Below, in pieces: positions 50,979 through 59,755 of a stretch of DNA of 64,000 bases. The position numbers were made by a program, and so were the translations under genes. The notes under the pieces were generated by a model. The model did not search any database, had not been told where the DNA came from, and saw only the letters and a program-made list of their open reading frames with translations. Each line of letters opens with the position of its first letter. Within the stretch, counting starts at the first letter, position 1. Origin of the DNA: Putridiphycobacter sp965230485 (GTDB taxonomy: Bacteria; Bacteroidota; Bacteroidia; Flavobacteriales_D; Crocinitomicaceae); contig CBDDLA010000001.1 in the NCBI GenBank assembly GCA_965230485.1, positions 310,001 to 374,000 on the forward strand. The letters run 5' to 3'.

Positions 50979-53324
50979 TTAAGTCTCATTTGCTTTAAAT
51001 ATGTCAATACTGTCTGTATAGTCCTTTAGATGATTATATTGACTAGAGATGGCTATGGCAATTTTATCCAAATCCTGAATAATCTTAATGTGGTTTTCCT
51101 TTTCAAAATCGGTCAAGGGGGTGTTTAATTTTCTAACCTCATTGTTCAATTCGCCTAAGTATACTTTTACACGATCATTAGTCTTTTCAAGCATATTCTG
51201 ACAAATACCGTTTAAATAGACACTTACATTTCCTAACAACTGCGTTTGAATCTGATTATAAGATTTTCTCGAGTTACTTACAATTTTATTGATCTCTCTT
51301 TTTAAAACTTTTCCATCTTCAGTGAAAAAATCATACAGCCCATTAAATATCCATTCCAGGGCTTGGCCAATACTTTCCAAGATATTCTCAAAAATTCCTA
51401 TATATTTTCCTGGATTGTTTATAAAAAAAGAATACACTTGCCCTGTATATTTCGATAATTCTGGCATTTGAAATTGTTGATTGTTTATTACATCATCTAG
51501 AGACAACTCTACCTGCTTTAACCTTTCCGAAATCCAACAATTTATATCTCCCTGTAAAAGAAAAGATTCTCTTTGAAGAAATTCATAGACATCTGAAAGG
51601 ATTTTATGAGCTTCGTTTTCAAGAAAATCAGAAATTTGATTCGTAGTAGGCAATTGTTCTTTATGCCTTATACTGTCCAATTCATAATACATGTGCTCTA
51701 TTACATTATTAAACCTATCAATTATGTAGTTATTGATTTCATTATAAATACCATCTCTTTTTTCAGAAATAAATGTTCTAAGCTCTTTAATTTCATTCTC
51801 AATTTCATTTATTTCATTTTCAAACTCCTCTCTTCTATCAGTATGTTCTAATCTAACCTTGCTTATATTCTTAAGTTTTCTAATTATCTCAATTTCATTG
51901 GCAAAATTAGATAGGATTTTATGTAACCCTGTTCTGTTCTGATTAATTAAATATTCCCATAACATCTGTTCTAAGGGAGAAACTGAGTCGATTCCCTTCT
52001 TCTTTTTTATTCTCTTCTCAAATGCCTCTAGTGAACTAACGAAAATCGGCGGAGCAGCGAGAACATCTAGGATATCAAATTGTTGCAAAGTCCGGTTGAT
52101 ATAGCCTGTAACTTCATTTAAATCATCCTTAGACAATTTATCAGCCTTATTAAATACTAAAAAGACACGATCCATTTTCCCTCTCAAATCATTAAGATCA
52201 CTAATATTTCTATCATTAATCCTAAACTCACCATGTTCGTAACCTGCTAGACTTATTACATAAACAATAGCATTAGAATTAAGGATTGCAGTTTTTGCTA
52301 TTCCTTTTATTTCTGGATCAGCGTCATCAAGACCTGGTACATCACATAATGCAAAACCTCTTTCCAGCAAAGTATTCACCAAATGGACACGTACATGCTT
52401 TACTCCTTTTTTATTACCTGGATTTTTATCTTGAGCAGAATATTCTGATAAAAATTTACTATTTGCATCACCAGTAATAATTTTATTTTTCCCTCTGAGT
52501 GTTACAAATGCTTTGTTTTCATTTTTTGGAAAAAAGGTTATAGGTACTCCAGTAGTAGGTAGTTTTCCCATTGGTGAAATATTTCGTTCCAAGAGAGCAT
52601 TTATCAATGTACTCTTTCCACCCCTACTTAATCCAACAATAGAAATTGTATAAATTGAACTTGAAACGCTTTTTGATAAGTCAGCTATCTCTTTGCTTAG
52701 TGATTGAATATTATACTTCTTACAAATTTCATTAAGTTTATCTGCGTAGTCATGGGCCTGCCTACTAAAATTGAAAAAATTACCTGGAGTAATCAGTGTT
52801 TGTGAAGGTCTCTTCCATGCTAGTACATATTTCTCAATCTTATTCAAAGATTTCGAGTTCACTTGAAGTGCTTTGTTAAACTTAATCGATACGGAATCAT
52901 TAGCTATCCAGTCACCGTTACTTTCAAACAACTCCTGAACTAAACTCTCATCAATCCACCTGTAATATGCGATAGATGTGTTTAAATCAATATAAACCAA
53001 TATAACTGGCTCAAAAGATTGCATCCAATAATTAATTTTTTCTTTCTTAATAGATAGAGAAAAAGTTTGGTTATTGAATTTGTTTTTAGTTGAAGATTTT
53101 AATTGTAGTGAAAATTTTTTACCTGTCACAATTTGATTTCCAGAAGTTGCAATTGGTTTTGTAATTTCAATAGTAGCGTCAATGCCAAAATCTTTTTCAA
53201 TCCAGGAAACAACCATCCATGGCTTAATAAGATTTGTAAAAATACCTTTAGAATCATCCTCCTTAATTTGTGAAGTTGAGCGAATAGGAAGAGCTTCCAT
53301 ATTTTTTTTTCTTGAGGTAGTCAA
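50979..53324 (-). CDS. DUF4365-dynamin-like GTPase fusion
   Basis: A 781-residue protein fusing two modules. Residues 10-135 resemble DUF4365, a PD-(D/E)xK-like domain: DFGIDATIEI (D49, E53) and FSLQLKSS (QxK). Residues 225-480 are a dynamin-family GTPase: P-loop GLSRGGKS (231-238), TTGVP switch 1, DVPGLDDADPEI (DxPG), VFNKADKL (NKxD). A long coiled-coil/helical tail (about 480-760) fits a membrane- or self-assembling stalk. First gene of the operon with SIR2 and HerA. Dynamin-like proteins protect bacteria against phage-induced membrane damage; a nuclease-GTPase fusion in a SIR2-HerA operon is not one I know. Confidence 0.72.
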   Translation of the reverse strand: MTTSRKKNMEALPIRSTSQIKEDDSKGIFTNLIKPWMVVSWIEKDFGIDATIEITKPIATSGNQIVTGKKFSLQLKSSTKNKFNNQTFSLSIKKEKINYWMQSFEPVILVYIDLNTSIAYYRWIDESLVQELFESNGDWIANDSVSIKFNKALQVNSKSLNKIEKYVLAWKRPSQTLITPGNFFNFSRQAHDYADKLNEICKKYNIQSLSKEIADLSKSVSSSIYTISIVGLSRGGKSTLINALLERNISPMGKLPTTGVPITFFPKNENKAFVTLRGKNKIITGDANSKFLSEYSAQDKNPGNKKGVKHVRVHLVNTLLERGFALCDVPGLDDADPEIKGIAKTAILNSNAIVYVISLAGYEHGEFRINDRNISDLNDLRGKMDRVFLVFNKADKLSKDDLNEVTGYINRTLQQFDILDVLAAPPIFVSSLEAFEKRIKKKKGIDSVSPLEQMLWEYLINQNRTGLHKILSNFANEIEIIRKLKNISKVRLEHTDRREEFENEINEIENEIKELRTFISEKRDGIYNEINNYIIDRFNNVIEHMYYELDSIRHKEQLPTTNQISDFLENEAHKILSDVYEFLQRESFLLQGDINCWISERLKQVELSLDDVINNQQFQMPELSKYTGQVYSFFINNPGKYIGIFENILESIGQALEWIFNGLYDFFTEDGKVLKREINKIVSNSRKSYNQIQTQLLGNVSVYLNGICQNMLEKTNDRVKVYLGELNNEVRKLNTPLTDFEKENHIKIIQDLDKIAIAISSQYNHLKDYTDSIDIFKANET

Positions 53325-53542
53325 TGAGGATTAAATTTAGAGAAATATAAAAGTACTATTTAAAACTCTAATAAACAACAGTATTAAGTTGAATTTTGAA
53401 ACTATTCCACACCCATTTGCCTCCACTACGTTCCAGCAAAAGAGTGTTACAATAGAACAAACAAGAAAAAGAGAAATAATAAAACTTTTCTCTTCCCTAC
53501 TCCAATAAAACCTACCAAAGCAAAGTAACATAACGCAAGTAC
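53325..53542. other. Intergenic before repeats B and C
   Basis: A short hydrophobic reading frame (53337-53531, minus) exists but lacks a credible start context and is likely chance; no clear gene is seen between the GTPase operon and the repeats. Confidence 0.4.
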
Positions 53543-53690
53543 ATTATAAGCCAAAATGATATAAATCTAAAGTCAAGTCCTTAAGGTTATTCATTTCGTC
53601 AATTATAATAGATATTATGTCTGCGTTCGTATCCTCACTTGGCTTCGCTAAATAGATCACACAAACCCAACGCATCTTTTTTAATCGGCT
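53543..53690. repeat. Dispersed repeat, copy B
   Basis: Near-duplicate of copy A (20381-20520): shared ATTATAAGCCAAAATG, TTCGTCAATTATAAT, ATATTATGTCTGCG, CTTGGCTTCGCTAAATAG and AAACCCAACGC in the same order. Copies A and B are 33 kb apart and in the same orientation, bracketing the two defence regions plus the chromosomal-type block between them. Confidence 0.75.
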
Positions 53691-53691
53691 A

Positions 53692-53800
53692 TATCATTTT
53701 GGCAATTATAATACACCTTATGTCTGCGCTACATTACATTTCGCTTGGTAAACTAAATAGCCGCTCACCAACGCATTTGTTTGTAAAATCTTTTGGTTTA
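53692..53800. repeat. Dispersed repeat, copy C
   Basis: Partial copy immediately after B: GGCAATTATAATACACC, TTATGTCTGCG, TTCGCTTGG, CTAAATAG and CACCAACGCAT, ending in AAAATCTTTTGGTTT. A version of this tail recurs at 59690-59745. It therefore gives a two-copy tandem at the boundary of the HEPN module. Confidence 0.6.
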
Positions 53801-53895
53801 GAAATAACCAAAAATTTCACGCTCAAACCAACCGCACGCCATCACTTGCCATCACACATGCCAGTTTTCTTTTTTTTGCCAGCGCACAAATTAAT

Positions 53896-55236
53896 TTATG
53901 ATCTCAATGTTGCCATGATACTAAAAGACTTTTCAATAGCAATATCTATTTCTTTCAATAGATCATTTTTGGAGTCGTATTTTTTACTTGAATGATACAT
54001 TACTAAAATAAGATTGAGTGTATTCTTTTGTAGCTCTATAATGTCAGATTCCGAAATTTCACTCTCGATTGAATGATGCAAGTATTCGCTCCTAATTTCG
54101 TAGGTACTTTTAATCAATTCAGCAAGTTTTCTGCGCTCTTCAATGGTGTCGTAAATCAGTTTCGGTCCATACTTTATCAAAGTGTATTTTATTGAGGATG
54201 TAGAATTAGGTAAAAGTAAAGATTCCCATATTGTTACTAAATCAACAATTCTACCATGTAATTTCTCGTTGGACAAGGCATTTGAAAAACGTGTTATTGA
54301 AGCTTTTACCAATTTATAAAGCTCATTTTCATCACTTTTAAATTGAATCGTACTTCTTAACTCAGGTTTATCTGCGCTGGTAATCCAATCAATTATCTCT
54401 TCATTAATAATTTCATTATCGACTTCATTATTCCAATTTATTAAGGAATCTGAACTATCTTTTTCATTATAAAGCCCAATGCTATGTGGTTGGTATTTGC
54501 ATCTGCTATCAACTTCGAATTGAATTGGACTATGTGGAGGAATGAACGAAAAATACATAGTTTTTAAAACATCAACAGCATAAAAACACTTTTGCTTAGC
54601 TAATTCCTTTGCTCTTCCCAATTCTTTGCCTTTAATTGTACAGCCAACAAAAACATTATTGATAATATTTTTACTAGTATCATTAAATTTGGTACCAAAA
54701 TGTTCTTTCTTAGTGTACCAAAACTTAACATCTTCCAGCTGAAACTCCTTTTCGATTTCAAGATTCATCATTCTAAAACTGAACTCAAAATCTTTCTTGG
54801 CTTCTTCTATTTTATCGGTAAAATACGTGAGAAAATCTTTTTTGATTCTTCCCTCCTTTTCAATATCAATTTTTGAAACAACTAGCCAATCAAAGCACTT
54901 AATTCTAGTGAATTCATAACTAATATCCTCCTTATGCGAAATATAAACGTCTTTAACAAGTTTTAAAAAGCTCTTATATTCTTCATTCTCCAAGCCAAGT
55001 TCCCTATTTTTATTTAGCCTAGCAAATATGCTGATGTTATTAGAAATTGTTCCATTGTATAATTGTCCAGGTTCAATAGTTGGTTCTTCAATTACGATTA
55101 AATCTTTTTCTGCCAAGGAACCTTTGAAAGGATTAGTAGCTGTATTGGATACTACTACTTTTCTTGATGTCATTTTATCCAGCAACGCAATCATAAGGCC
55201 ATTAGGGTCATATCTTGTTTTTTTTCTCTTTTTCAT
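53896..55236 (-). CDS. HEPN-domain protein of a three-gene putative defence operon
   Basis: A 446-residue protein. The C-terminal third is helical with the Rx4H motif YEIRSEYLHHS (RSEYLH), a HEPN ribonuclease signature. The first two thirds are mixed alpha/beta with no match I recognise; residues 75-240 are rich in charged and aromatic residues. It starts 16 bases after the stop of the nuclease-like gene, so it is its operon partner. Probably the RNA-cleaving toxic effector; partner and trigger unknown. Confidence 0.55.
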   Translation of the reverse strand: MKKRKKTRYDPNGLMIALLDKMTSRKVVVSNTATNPFKGSLAEKDLIVIEEPTIEPGQLYNGTISNNISIFARLNKNRELGLENEEYKSFLKLVKDVYISHKEDISYEFTRIKCFDWLVVSKIDIEKEGRIKKDFLTYFTDKIEEAKKDFEFSFRMMNLEIEKEFQLEDVKFWYTKKEHFGTKFNDTSKNIINNVFVGCTIKGKELGRAKELAKQKCFYAVDVLKTMYFSFIPPHSPIQFEVDSRCKYQPHSIGLYNEKDSSDSLINWNNEVDNEIINEEIIDWITSADKPELRSTIQFKSDENELYKLVKASITRFSNALSNEKLHGRIVDLVTIWESLLLPNSTSSIKYTLIKYGPKLIYDTIEERRKLAELIKSTYEIRSEYLHHSIESEISESDIIELQKNTLNLILVMYHSSKKYDSKNDLLKEIDIAIEKSFSIMATLRS

Positions 55237-55252
55237 GCATTAACGAAAAGGA

Positions 55253-57565
55253 TTACTCTTGTTTAACGAGAAATTTTGATGGAATTGAATAGGTTAGTTC
55301 TTCTAACTCCTTTCCATCTTCAATAGGACGAAAAATCACAAACCTCTCACCTTCGAATAATACTTCATCTTCTAATAATATACCTACAGGATAATTGCTA
55401 TCCGTAATATTTGGAAATTCAACTCTTACCTTATCTCCTTTTCTCCATTTTGGATTTTCAGCAATTGTAAATTCTTGTTCGGTTGTTCCAGTATCAGTTT
55501 CACTCTTTTTTAAGCTATCCATATTAGCCACTCGAATTCCTTTTACAAGCTCTCTTTTCTTATTAAACAGCGGATCAATTATTGGTACCATTTCACTAGA
55601 AAAAAACTCTCTCATATAACTATCGAATTCCAAATCACTTTTAATTATTTTCAATTCTAATGAATCGAGATCAAATTCAATATCAAGATTGTTCCAAGTC
55701 TCTACAATTGAGAGAAAGACTAGAGGATCTGAGATCATTGGTATTAAATTTCCAATGTTAAAAATTGACTCATCATCACGATCTCTTACGATACAAATAG
55801 GAGCATAAAAATTAATATGCTCATCAAGCTTTTCTAATAGTTTACTATACTTATCTACTTCAACCGTTTCTATTTCAATGATGGATTCTTCAGACGATTT
55901 TAATTCCAATAGTTGGTCATAGTTACCGTAAATAAAATTTATTGATGTAAATCCAATCGGATCACCATTTTGTTTTGCTTTCTCTAAGTTCTCTTCAAAA
56001 TCATTCTTTGCTTCTATTGCATCTAATTTATTAAATCGGTGAATTCTTCCTCTATCCGTCATATGGTGGGTAGACCCATCTGATAAACTAAATTTCAGGC
56101 AATAACTATAGTCTCTAAATTCCTTATTATCGCCATTCCAAAATATCACTTTGTCTCTTTCTTGAAGTGAACTAGATTCTCGCAGTTGGTTCATCATACC
56201 TTGACCTTTCATCATTAATCTAGCCCATTCTTTATAGTCAAACATTTTTAAATGTTCATCTCTATTATCTTCAGGTACTTTCGTTGTGCCCAATACTCTA
56301 TCCAAAATTCTCACACACTTTGGATGTGCAGCACCAAAAGCAGGTTTTGTATCTAAATCGTCTATTTCAACTATTATACTGTTATTGAGATTCAAAGCCT
56401 TATCACAATGTAAGCACTTAAAAAAGTCGTTGTTTTGCTCATTGAGATTCATTAAATATTTCCTATGAAGTTCAGCAGCAGAAGTCTCTTCAGCTGTTTC
56501 AATTCCATTGGCCGGAATAATTGTAATTTTTCCTTTCGCAAATTTCTCCTCGTTCTCAGTAATATAGCGCTCAATACCAGCGAGGGTAGCTGCTCGACTC
56601 AAAACAGTCCAGCTTTCATTTGTCCCGTTTAGTAAAATTTTATCGTCTTTAAACTCGTGTTTGATCTTCCCTTCTTCTGTGAATCTATAAAGCTCCATTA
56701 TTAGGTAATCAGAGTCTGTCTCCAATGACTCAATAAGCAAAACCTCTTTAGCAACAGGGAAATTTCCGTCCTGAAGAATCTCTGTTTTAAACAATTCTTC
56801 CAATTGAGCATTACTGTTCTCTGATGATTCTTTTTTCTGGTTTTTGTAACGACCTAGGATGTCATTTAATCCCTGCTTGTTTATTGACTGTCTCTTTCTT
56901 GCATACTCAAGAGAATTTGCAATCAGCATTTTCCAGATTAGGTTTGCATCAATTAATTGTTTACTATTTAACAATATTATTGCAACTCTTTCATCTGCCC
57001 TTCCTTCCTCAATATCAATAATGCTTATATAGACTTTTTTAGTGAAATTAATAAAATCAATTTCAGTTGCAGACCTACCTTTGATTTCGCTAAAAAGAGT
57101 TTGGAACATACTCTTAAACTTTTCAAAGGTATCCTGTTCAGATTTATTTAAAGGGTTTATTGTGAAACTAGTGTCATTAAGTCTAATAGACTCAACGATT
57201 TTTACTAAATCCTGTGAAATTACTCTTGAGCTTTGCGGTGAAGTGGCCAGAACATAATGTGAATGTACTCCTCCATCCTTTGAATATTGTACTAGAAATT
57301 GTTTAATTGTCTTGAATAAATCGGAATCTTCACCCACCTGAAATGACAATGACCGTTTTATTTGTAAGTAAACAGTCTTTTCTCTGCATACAATTTTCAA
57401 GTCATCAATGGGCTCATCTGTTTCAAAATGTATACTTTCTATGATAAGTTCATCATCTATTCCAAAAGTCTGAGATAAATCAAATTCTGTAAATTGGGCT
57501 GTAAGCGCTAATGATGCAATTCTTTGCTGATAGTTAATTCCAGAATTTGTTGCAGCTCCTCCCAT
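55253..57565 (-). CDS. Cap4/DUF4297-like nuclease with zinc motif
   Basis: A 770-residue protein. MGGAATNSGINYQQRIASLAL is the glycine-rich start of Cap4/DUF4297-type dsDNA nucleases; PIDDLKIV (D54/55) and VYLQIKRS (Q68, K70) fit a PD-(D/E)xK active site. A mid-protein KCLHCDKAL with later HPKC forms a probable Zn-binding site (C-x2-C...H-x2-C), then an HNH-less region and a C-terminal SH3-like end (RKGDKVRVEF). No SAVED domain is visible, so it is not a plain CBASS effector. Start shares a TAATG with the upstream XRE gene. Confidence 0.6.
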   Translation of the reverse strand: MGGAATNSGINYQQRIASLALTAQFTEFDLSQTFGIDDELIIESIHFETDEPIDDLKIVCREKTVYLQIKRSLSFQVGEDSDLFKTIKQFLVQYSKDGGVHSHYVLATSPQSSRVISQDLVKIVESIRLNDTSFTINPLNKSEQDTFEKFKSMFQTLFSEIKGRSATEIDFINFTKKVYISIIDIEEGRADERVAIILLNSKQLIDANLIWKMLIANSLEYARKRQSINKQGLNDILGRYKNQKKESSENSNAQLEELFKTEILQDGNFPVAKEVLLIESLETDSDYLIMELYRFTEEGKIKHEFKDDKILLNGTNESWTVLSRAATLAGIERYITENEEKFAKGKITIIPANGIETAEETSAAELHRKYLMNLNEQNNDFFKCLHCDKALNLNNSIIVEIDDLDTKPAFGAAHPKCVRILDRVLGTTKVPEDNRDEHLKMFDYKEWARLMMKGQGMMNQLRESSSLQERDKVIFWNGDNKEFRDYSYCLKFSLSDGSTHHMTDRGRIHRFNKLDAIEAKNDFEENLEKAKQNGDPIGFTSINFIYGNYDQLLELKSSEESIIEIETVEVDKYSKLLEKLDEHINFYAPICIVRDRDDESIFNIGNLIPMISDPLVFLSIVETWNNLDIEFDLDSLELKIIKSDLEFDSYMREFFSSEMVPIIDPLFNKKRELVKGIRVANMDSLKKSETDTGTTEQEFTIAENPKWRKGDKVRVEFPNITDSNYPVGILLEDEVLFEGERFVIFRPIEDGKELEELTYSIPSKFLVKQE

Positions 57566-57789
57566 TATAACTCGCTAATTTTTAGTTCCAAGTCTTTACA
57601 AACTTCATTTAATATTTCACAAGGGTCAACGTCAATTGCCAATGCAATTAAGTATAGTTCATCTGCTCTCAACTTTGTGCGATTATTATTTGCCAATTCA
57701 CTCAACCTAGTCTTACTGATACCAGTCTTTCTAGCCACATCTGAACGATTAACTGATTTCTTTGAAAGATACAATCCTAATTTGGTCAT
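57565..57789 (-). CDS. XRE-family regulator of the nuclease-HEPN operon
   Basis: A 74-residue helix-turn-helix protein: LSKKSVNRSDVARKTGISKT (HTH_3) followed by LSELANNNRTKLRADELYLIALAIDVDP, a classic XRE layout. Its stop overlaps the nuclease start (TAATG), so it is the first gene of the operon and its likely regulator. Divergent from the small 57928 gene, with a 138-bp spacer that would hold the control region. Confidence 0.85.
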   Translation of the reverse strand: MTKLGLYLSKKSVNRSDVARKTGISKTRLSELANNNRTKLRADELYLIALAIDVDPCEILNEVCKDLELKISEL

Positions 57790-57927
57790 TTTTATCTGTT
57801 TTTCTTACCATAAAGATAGATAATAGGTTATTTTTTTCCGAATATCTAAACTTTTACTTTGTATTTTGTCTGAAATTCATTACATTTGATCTGATAATCG
57901 GAATATTTAATCTTAAAAAGTGAATTT

Positions 57928-58131
57928 ATGGCTCGTTATACTAAGGCACAATTGGAAAAAATAGTTTTTACACAATTAGAAAATTTGGAGGCCATGAATG
58001 ATTTATTGAAGATTATGAAATTGCAGAATGACTTAATTTCTAATGCAAATCAAAAACTGTCTGATGAGATAAGTGATTTTAAAGAAACGTTTGTCAAATA
58101 TCCAACTGCGTTGCAAAGAAAGAAGAATTAA
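57928..58131 (+). CDS. Small helical hypothetical protein
   Basis: A 67-residue, helical, charged protein (ARYTKAQLEKIVFTQLENLEAM..., ends in QRKKN) with a coiled-coil look. Divergent from the XRE gene across a 138-bp spacer and followed by non-coding repeats. Could be a small regulator or antitoxin-like partner of the nuclease-HEPN operon; no family recognised. Confidence 0.45.
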   Translation: MARYTKAQLEKIVFTQLENLEAMNDLLKIMKLQNDLISNANQKLSDEISDFKETFVKYPTALQRKKN

Positions 58132-58177
58132 TTTCCCTTCTCTTGGTCAGGCTCCCTTGCCTGCCCTAAAAAAAAAG

Positions 58178-58240
58178 AAAACTGGCATTACCCAGCACAC
58201 AAAATAGAACATTCCCCTACTCTACGTTTCGGGTAATGAT
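58178..58240. repeat. Direct repeat F, copy 1
   Basis: AAACTGGCATTACCCAGCAC, then ACAAAATAG and CATTCCCCTACTCT. A second copy occurs at 59362-59424 in the same orientation. The AAAAAAGAAAACTGGC start is also present inverted at about 53859-53876, so the XRE-nuclease-HEPN module lies between inverted versions of this word. Confidence 0.6.
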
Positions 58241-58242
58241 CT

Positions 58243-58278
58243 ATTTAACCAAGCTATTTAACATAAGCTTGGTTAAAT
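58243..58278. repeat. Long perfect inverted repeat
   Basis: ATTTAACCAAGCT (58243-58255) and AGCTTGGTTAAAT (58266-58278): 13-bp perfect arms around a 10-base AT-rich loop. No T-run adjoins it, and the loop ATTTAACATA resembles a word near copy A (20.36 kb). It looks like a recombination or fold-back site rather than a terminator. Confidence 0.5.
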
Positions 58279-58439
58279 TATAAGAGAATTATCAATATTA
58301 CTTATAATTTGCCATTATGTAAAGTTATGAATAAAGAGTATATTTTCTTAAGAAATTCATAACCTCATAAATTTGATTTGCCATGCGACTACTATTGGCA
58401 TCAATATTGCTTTTCATCTCTAGAATTTTAAACGATATT

Positions 58440-59363
58440 ATGAAGTGTCTCATCATTTTTTTAGGTATAACTTTTCTATTATATACCAAAGGTTGGAGTC
58501 AGAACAATAGTTTTTGGAGTCAGCAAAATTGGGAATATGAATTCAAGTCAAAAGAAAGGGATTTGTACCGAAATATTCTGAAAAACAACAATGTCAGGGC
58601 GGTAAAGACGTTTACAGAATATTACAATAATGGCAAATTAATACCGAACGAAGAACTGAAACTTGATAAAAATGGAAATGTTATTGCTTTGATTAGAAAA
58701 ACAAATGCGTATCGAAAAATAAAAACAGATGTGGTGATTGAACAAAACGTTTATGATACAATTGGAAATCTGATTTCAAGTCTTGAGCTGAACGAAAAAA
58801 AATCGGATACATCCCAATTTACAGTTTACCATTACGACACACTCAATACCTTAGTTAAGGAAACCATTAAAAAAGAAGATTATATAAAGGGAGCAAACGG
58901 GACCTGGGAAAAATCGTTTATCCATAGAACCTATTTTTATGAAAATATTTATGACGGAGACCATCAATTAATAATTCAGATTAAAAGGAATGATTCACGA
59001 ATTGTTTCAAAAACGGCCTTTGTTTATGACATTGATCAAAACTTAATTGAAATAAAAGAATATCAAAATGGTTCAGACTGTTTATACCGTTGGATAAAAT
59101 TTGCGTATGACCAGAATAATTATTTGGCATCTAAATTGTACCCGAGCTTCACTTGCCAGCAGCGTTCAACCGTTAGCGACAACTTATATACTTATGCGTA
59201 TGACTCAAAAAAACAGCTAACGGCCGTTATCCATTCCAATTCAGGTTCTGAAAGAGAAAAAGAAATATATACATATAATCCTCAGGGACTTTTAATTTAC
59301 ATTGAAACTGAACAATATTCTGAAGCCGGAAATACCCATATTGTTTATGAGTATGACGACTAA
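58440..59363 (+). CDS. Secreted YD-repeat-like protein
   Basis: About 307 residues. Start at 58440 gives signal MKCLIIFLGITFLLYTKGWS; the longer frame at 58383 is less plausible. The mature part repeats short Y/D/N/G-rich units such as VYDTIGNLISSLEL, AFVYDIDQNLIEIKEYQNG and FAYDQNNYLASK, the pattern of Rhs/YD-like beta-repeat surface proteins of Bacteroidota. Gene lies between the two F repeats. A related protein is at 60349-61335. Confidence 0.6.
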   Translation: MKCLIIFLGITFLLYTKGWSQNNSFWSQQNWEYEFKSKERDLYRNILKNNNVRAVKTFTEYYNNGKLIPNEELKLDKNGNVIALIRKTNAYRKIKTDVVIEQNVYDTIGNLISSLELNEKKSDTSQFTVYHYDTLNTLVKETIKKEDYIKGANGTWEKSFIHRTYFYENIYDGDHQLIIQIKRNDSRIVSKTAFVYDIDQNLIEIKEYQNGSDCLYRWIKFAYDQNNYLASKLYPSFTCQQRSTVSDNLYTYAYDSKKQLTAVIHSNSGSEREKEIYTYNPQGLLIYIETEQYSEAGNTHIVYEYDD

Positions 59364-59424
59364 AACTGGCATTATCCAACACACAAAATAGTGCATTCCC
59401 CTACTCTGCTTTTCAGATACTCAC
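59362..59424. repeat. Direct repeat F, copy 2
   Basis: AAAACTGGCATTATCCAACA, ACAAAATAG and CATTCCCCTACTCT again, with few differences from 58178-58240. It starts at the last codon of the YD-like gene, so the gene is flanked by direct repeats. Confidence 0.6.
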
Positions 59425-59458
59425 CTATTTTTTCAAGCTATTTAGCATCATTTCATTT

Positions 59459-59697
59459 AATACTAAGGATAGTCATGGGATAATAGGTAATCCTTTCGCC
59501 AATATGAGAATATTCATAGGTCATGTATTGGTAAAAAAGTTTACTCGTCAATGATTGATCCAGATCATAGCTATTTCTTTTTCTATTCTTAAATTTTAGA
59601 TATTGCCGGCCAGATGAAAATCGGTTAAGCATGATGATGTTGCTGTGTTCGTCATAATACCTTCTGCGAAAAAATCGATTGACGTCTAAACTAAATA
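59459..59697 (-). pseudogene. Truncated duplicate of the 61524-62051 gene
   Basis: The minus strand encodes FRRRYYDEHSNIIML, RFSSGRQYLKFKNRKRNSYD and YEYSHIGERITYYPMTILSI, nearly identical to the C-terminal 75 residues of the gene at 61524-62051. No start is present; similarity ends abruptly where repeat sequence (CTAAATAG ... CCTTTTGGTTTT, 59690-59745) begins. Confidence 0.7.
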
Positions 59698-59745
59698 GTC
59701 ACTTACTAGGGTGCTTATTTGCAAAACCTTTTGGTTTTGCTGGAC
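59690..59745. repeat. Dispersed repeat tail, copy G
   Basis: AAACTAAATAG, GTGCTTATTTG and AAAACCTTTTGGTTT parallel the end of copy C at 53749-53800. It is fused to the truncated gene copy, so repeat and gene fragment were probably joined in one event. Confidence 0.5.
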
Positions 59746-59755
59746 TCCTTCAACT

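Noticed and set aside
53337..53531. 64-residue hydrophobic minus-strand frame
   Set aside because: Poor start context in a repeat-rich spacer; composition typical of chance AT-rich frames.
25793..57789. DndFGH or SspE restriction module
   Set aside because: No predicted protein in the window shows DndF/G/H or DUF262 SspE features; absence holds only for this window.
20381..59745. Integron with attC sites
   Set aside because: The repeats resemble cassette spacers, but no IntI-type integrase and no canonical attC core (RYYYAAC ... GTTRRRY pairing) was found; kept as dispersed repeats only.
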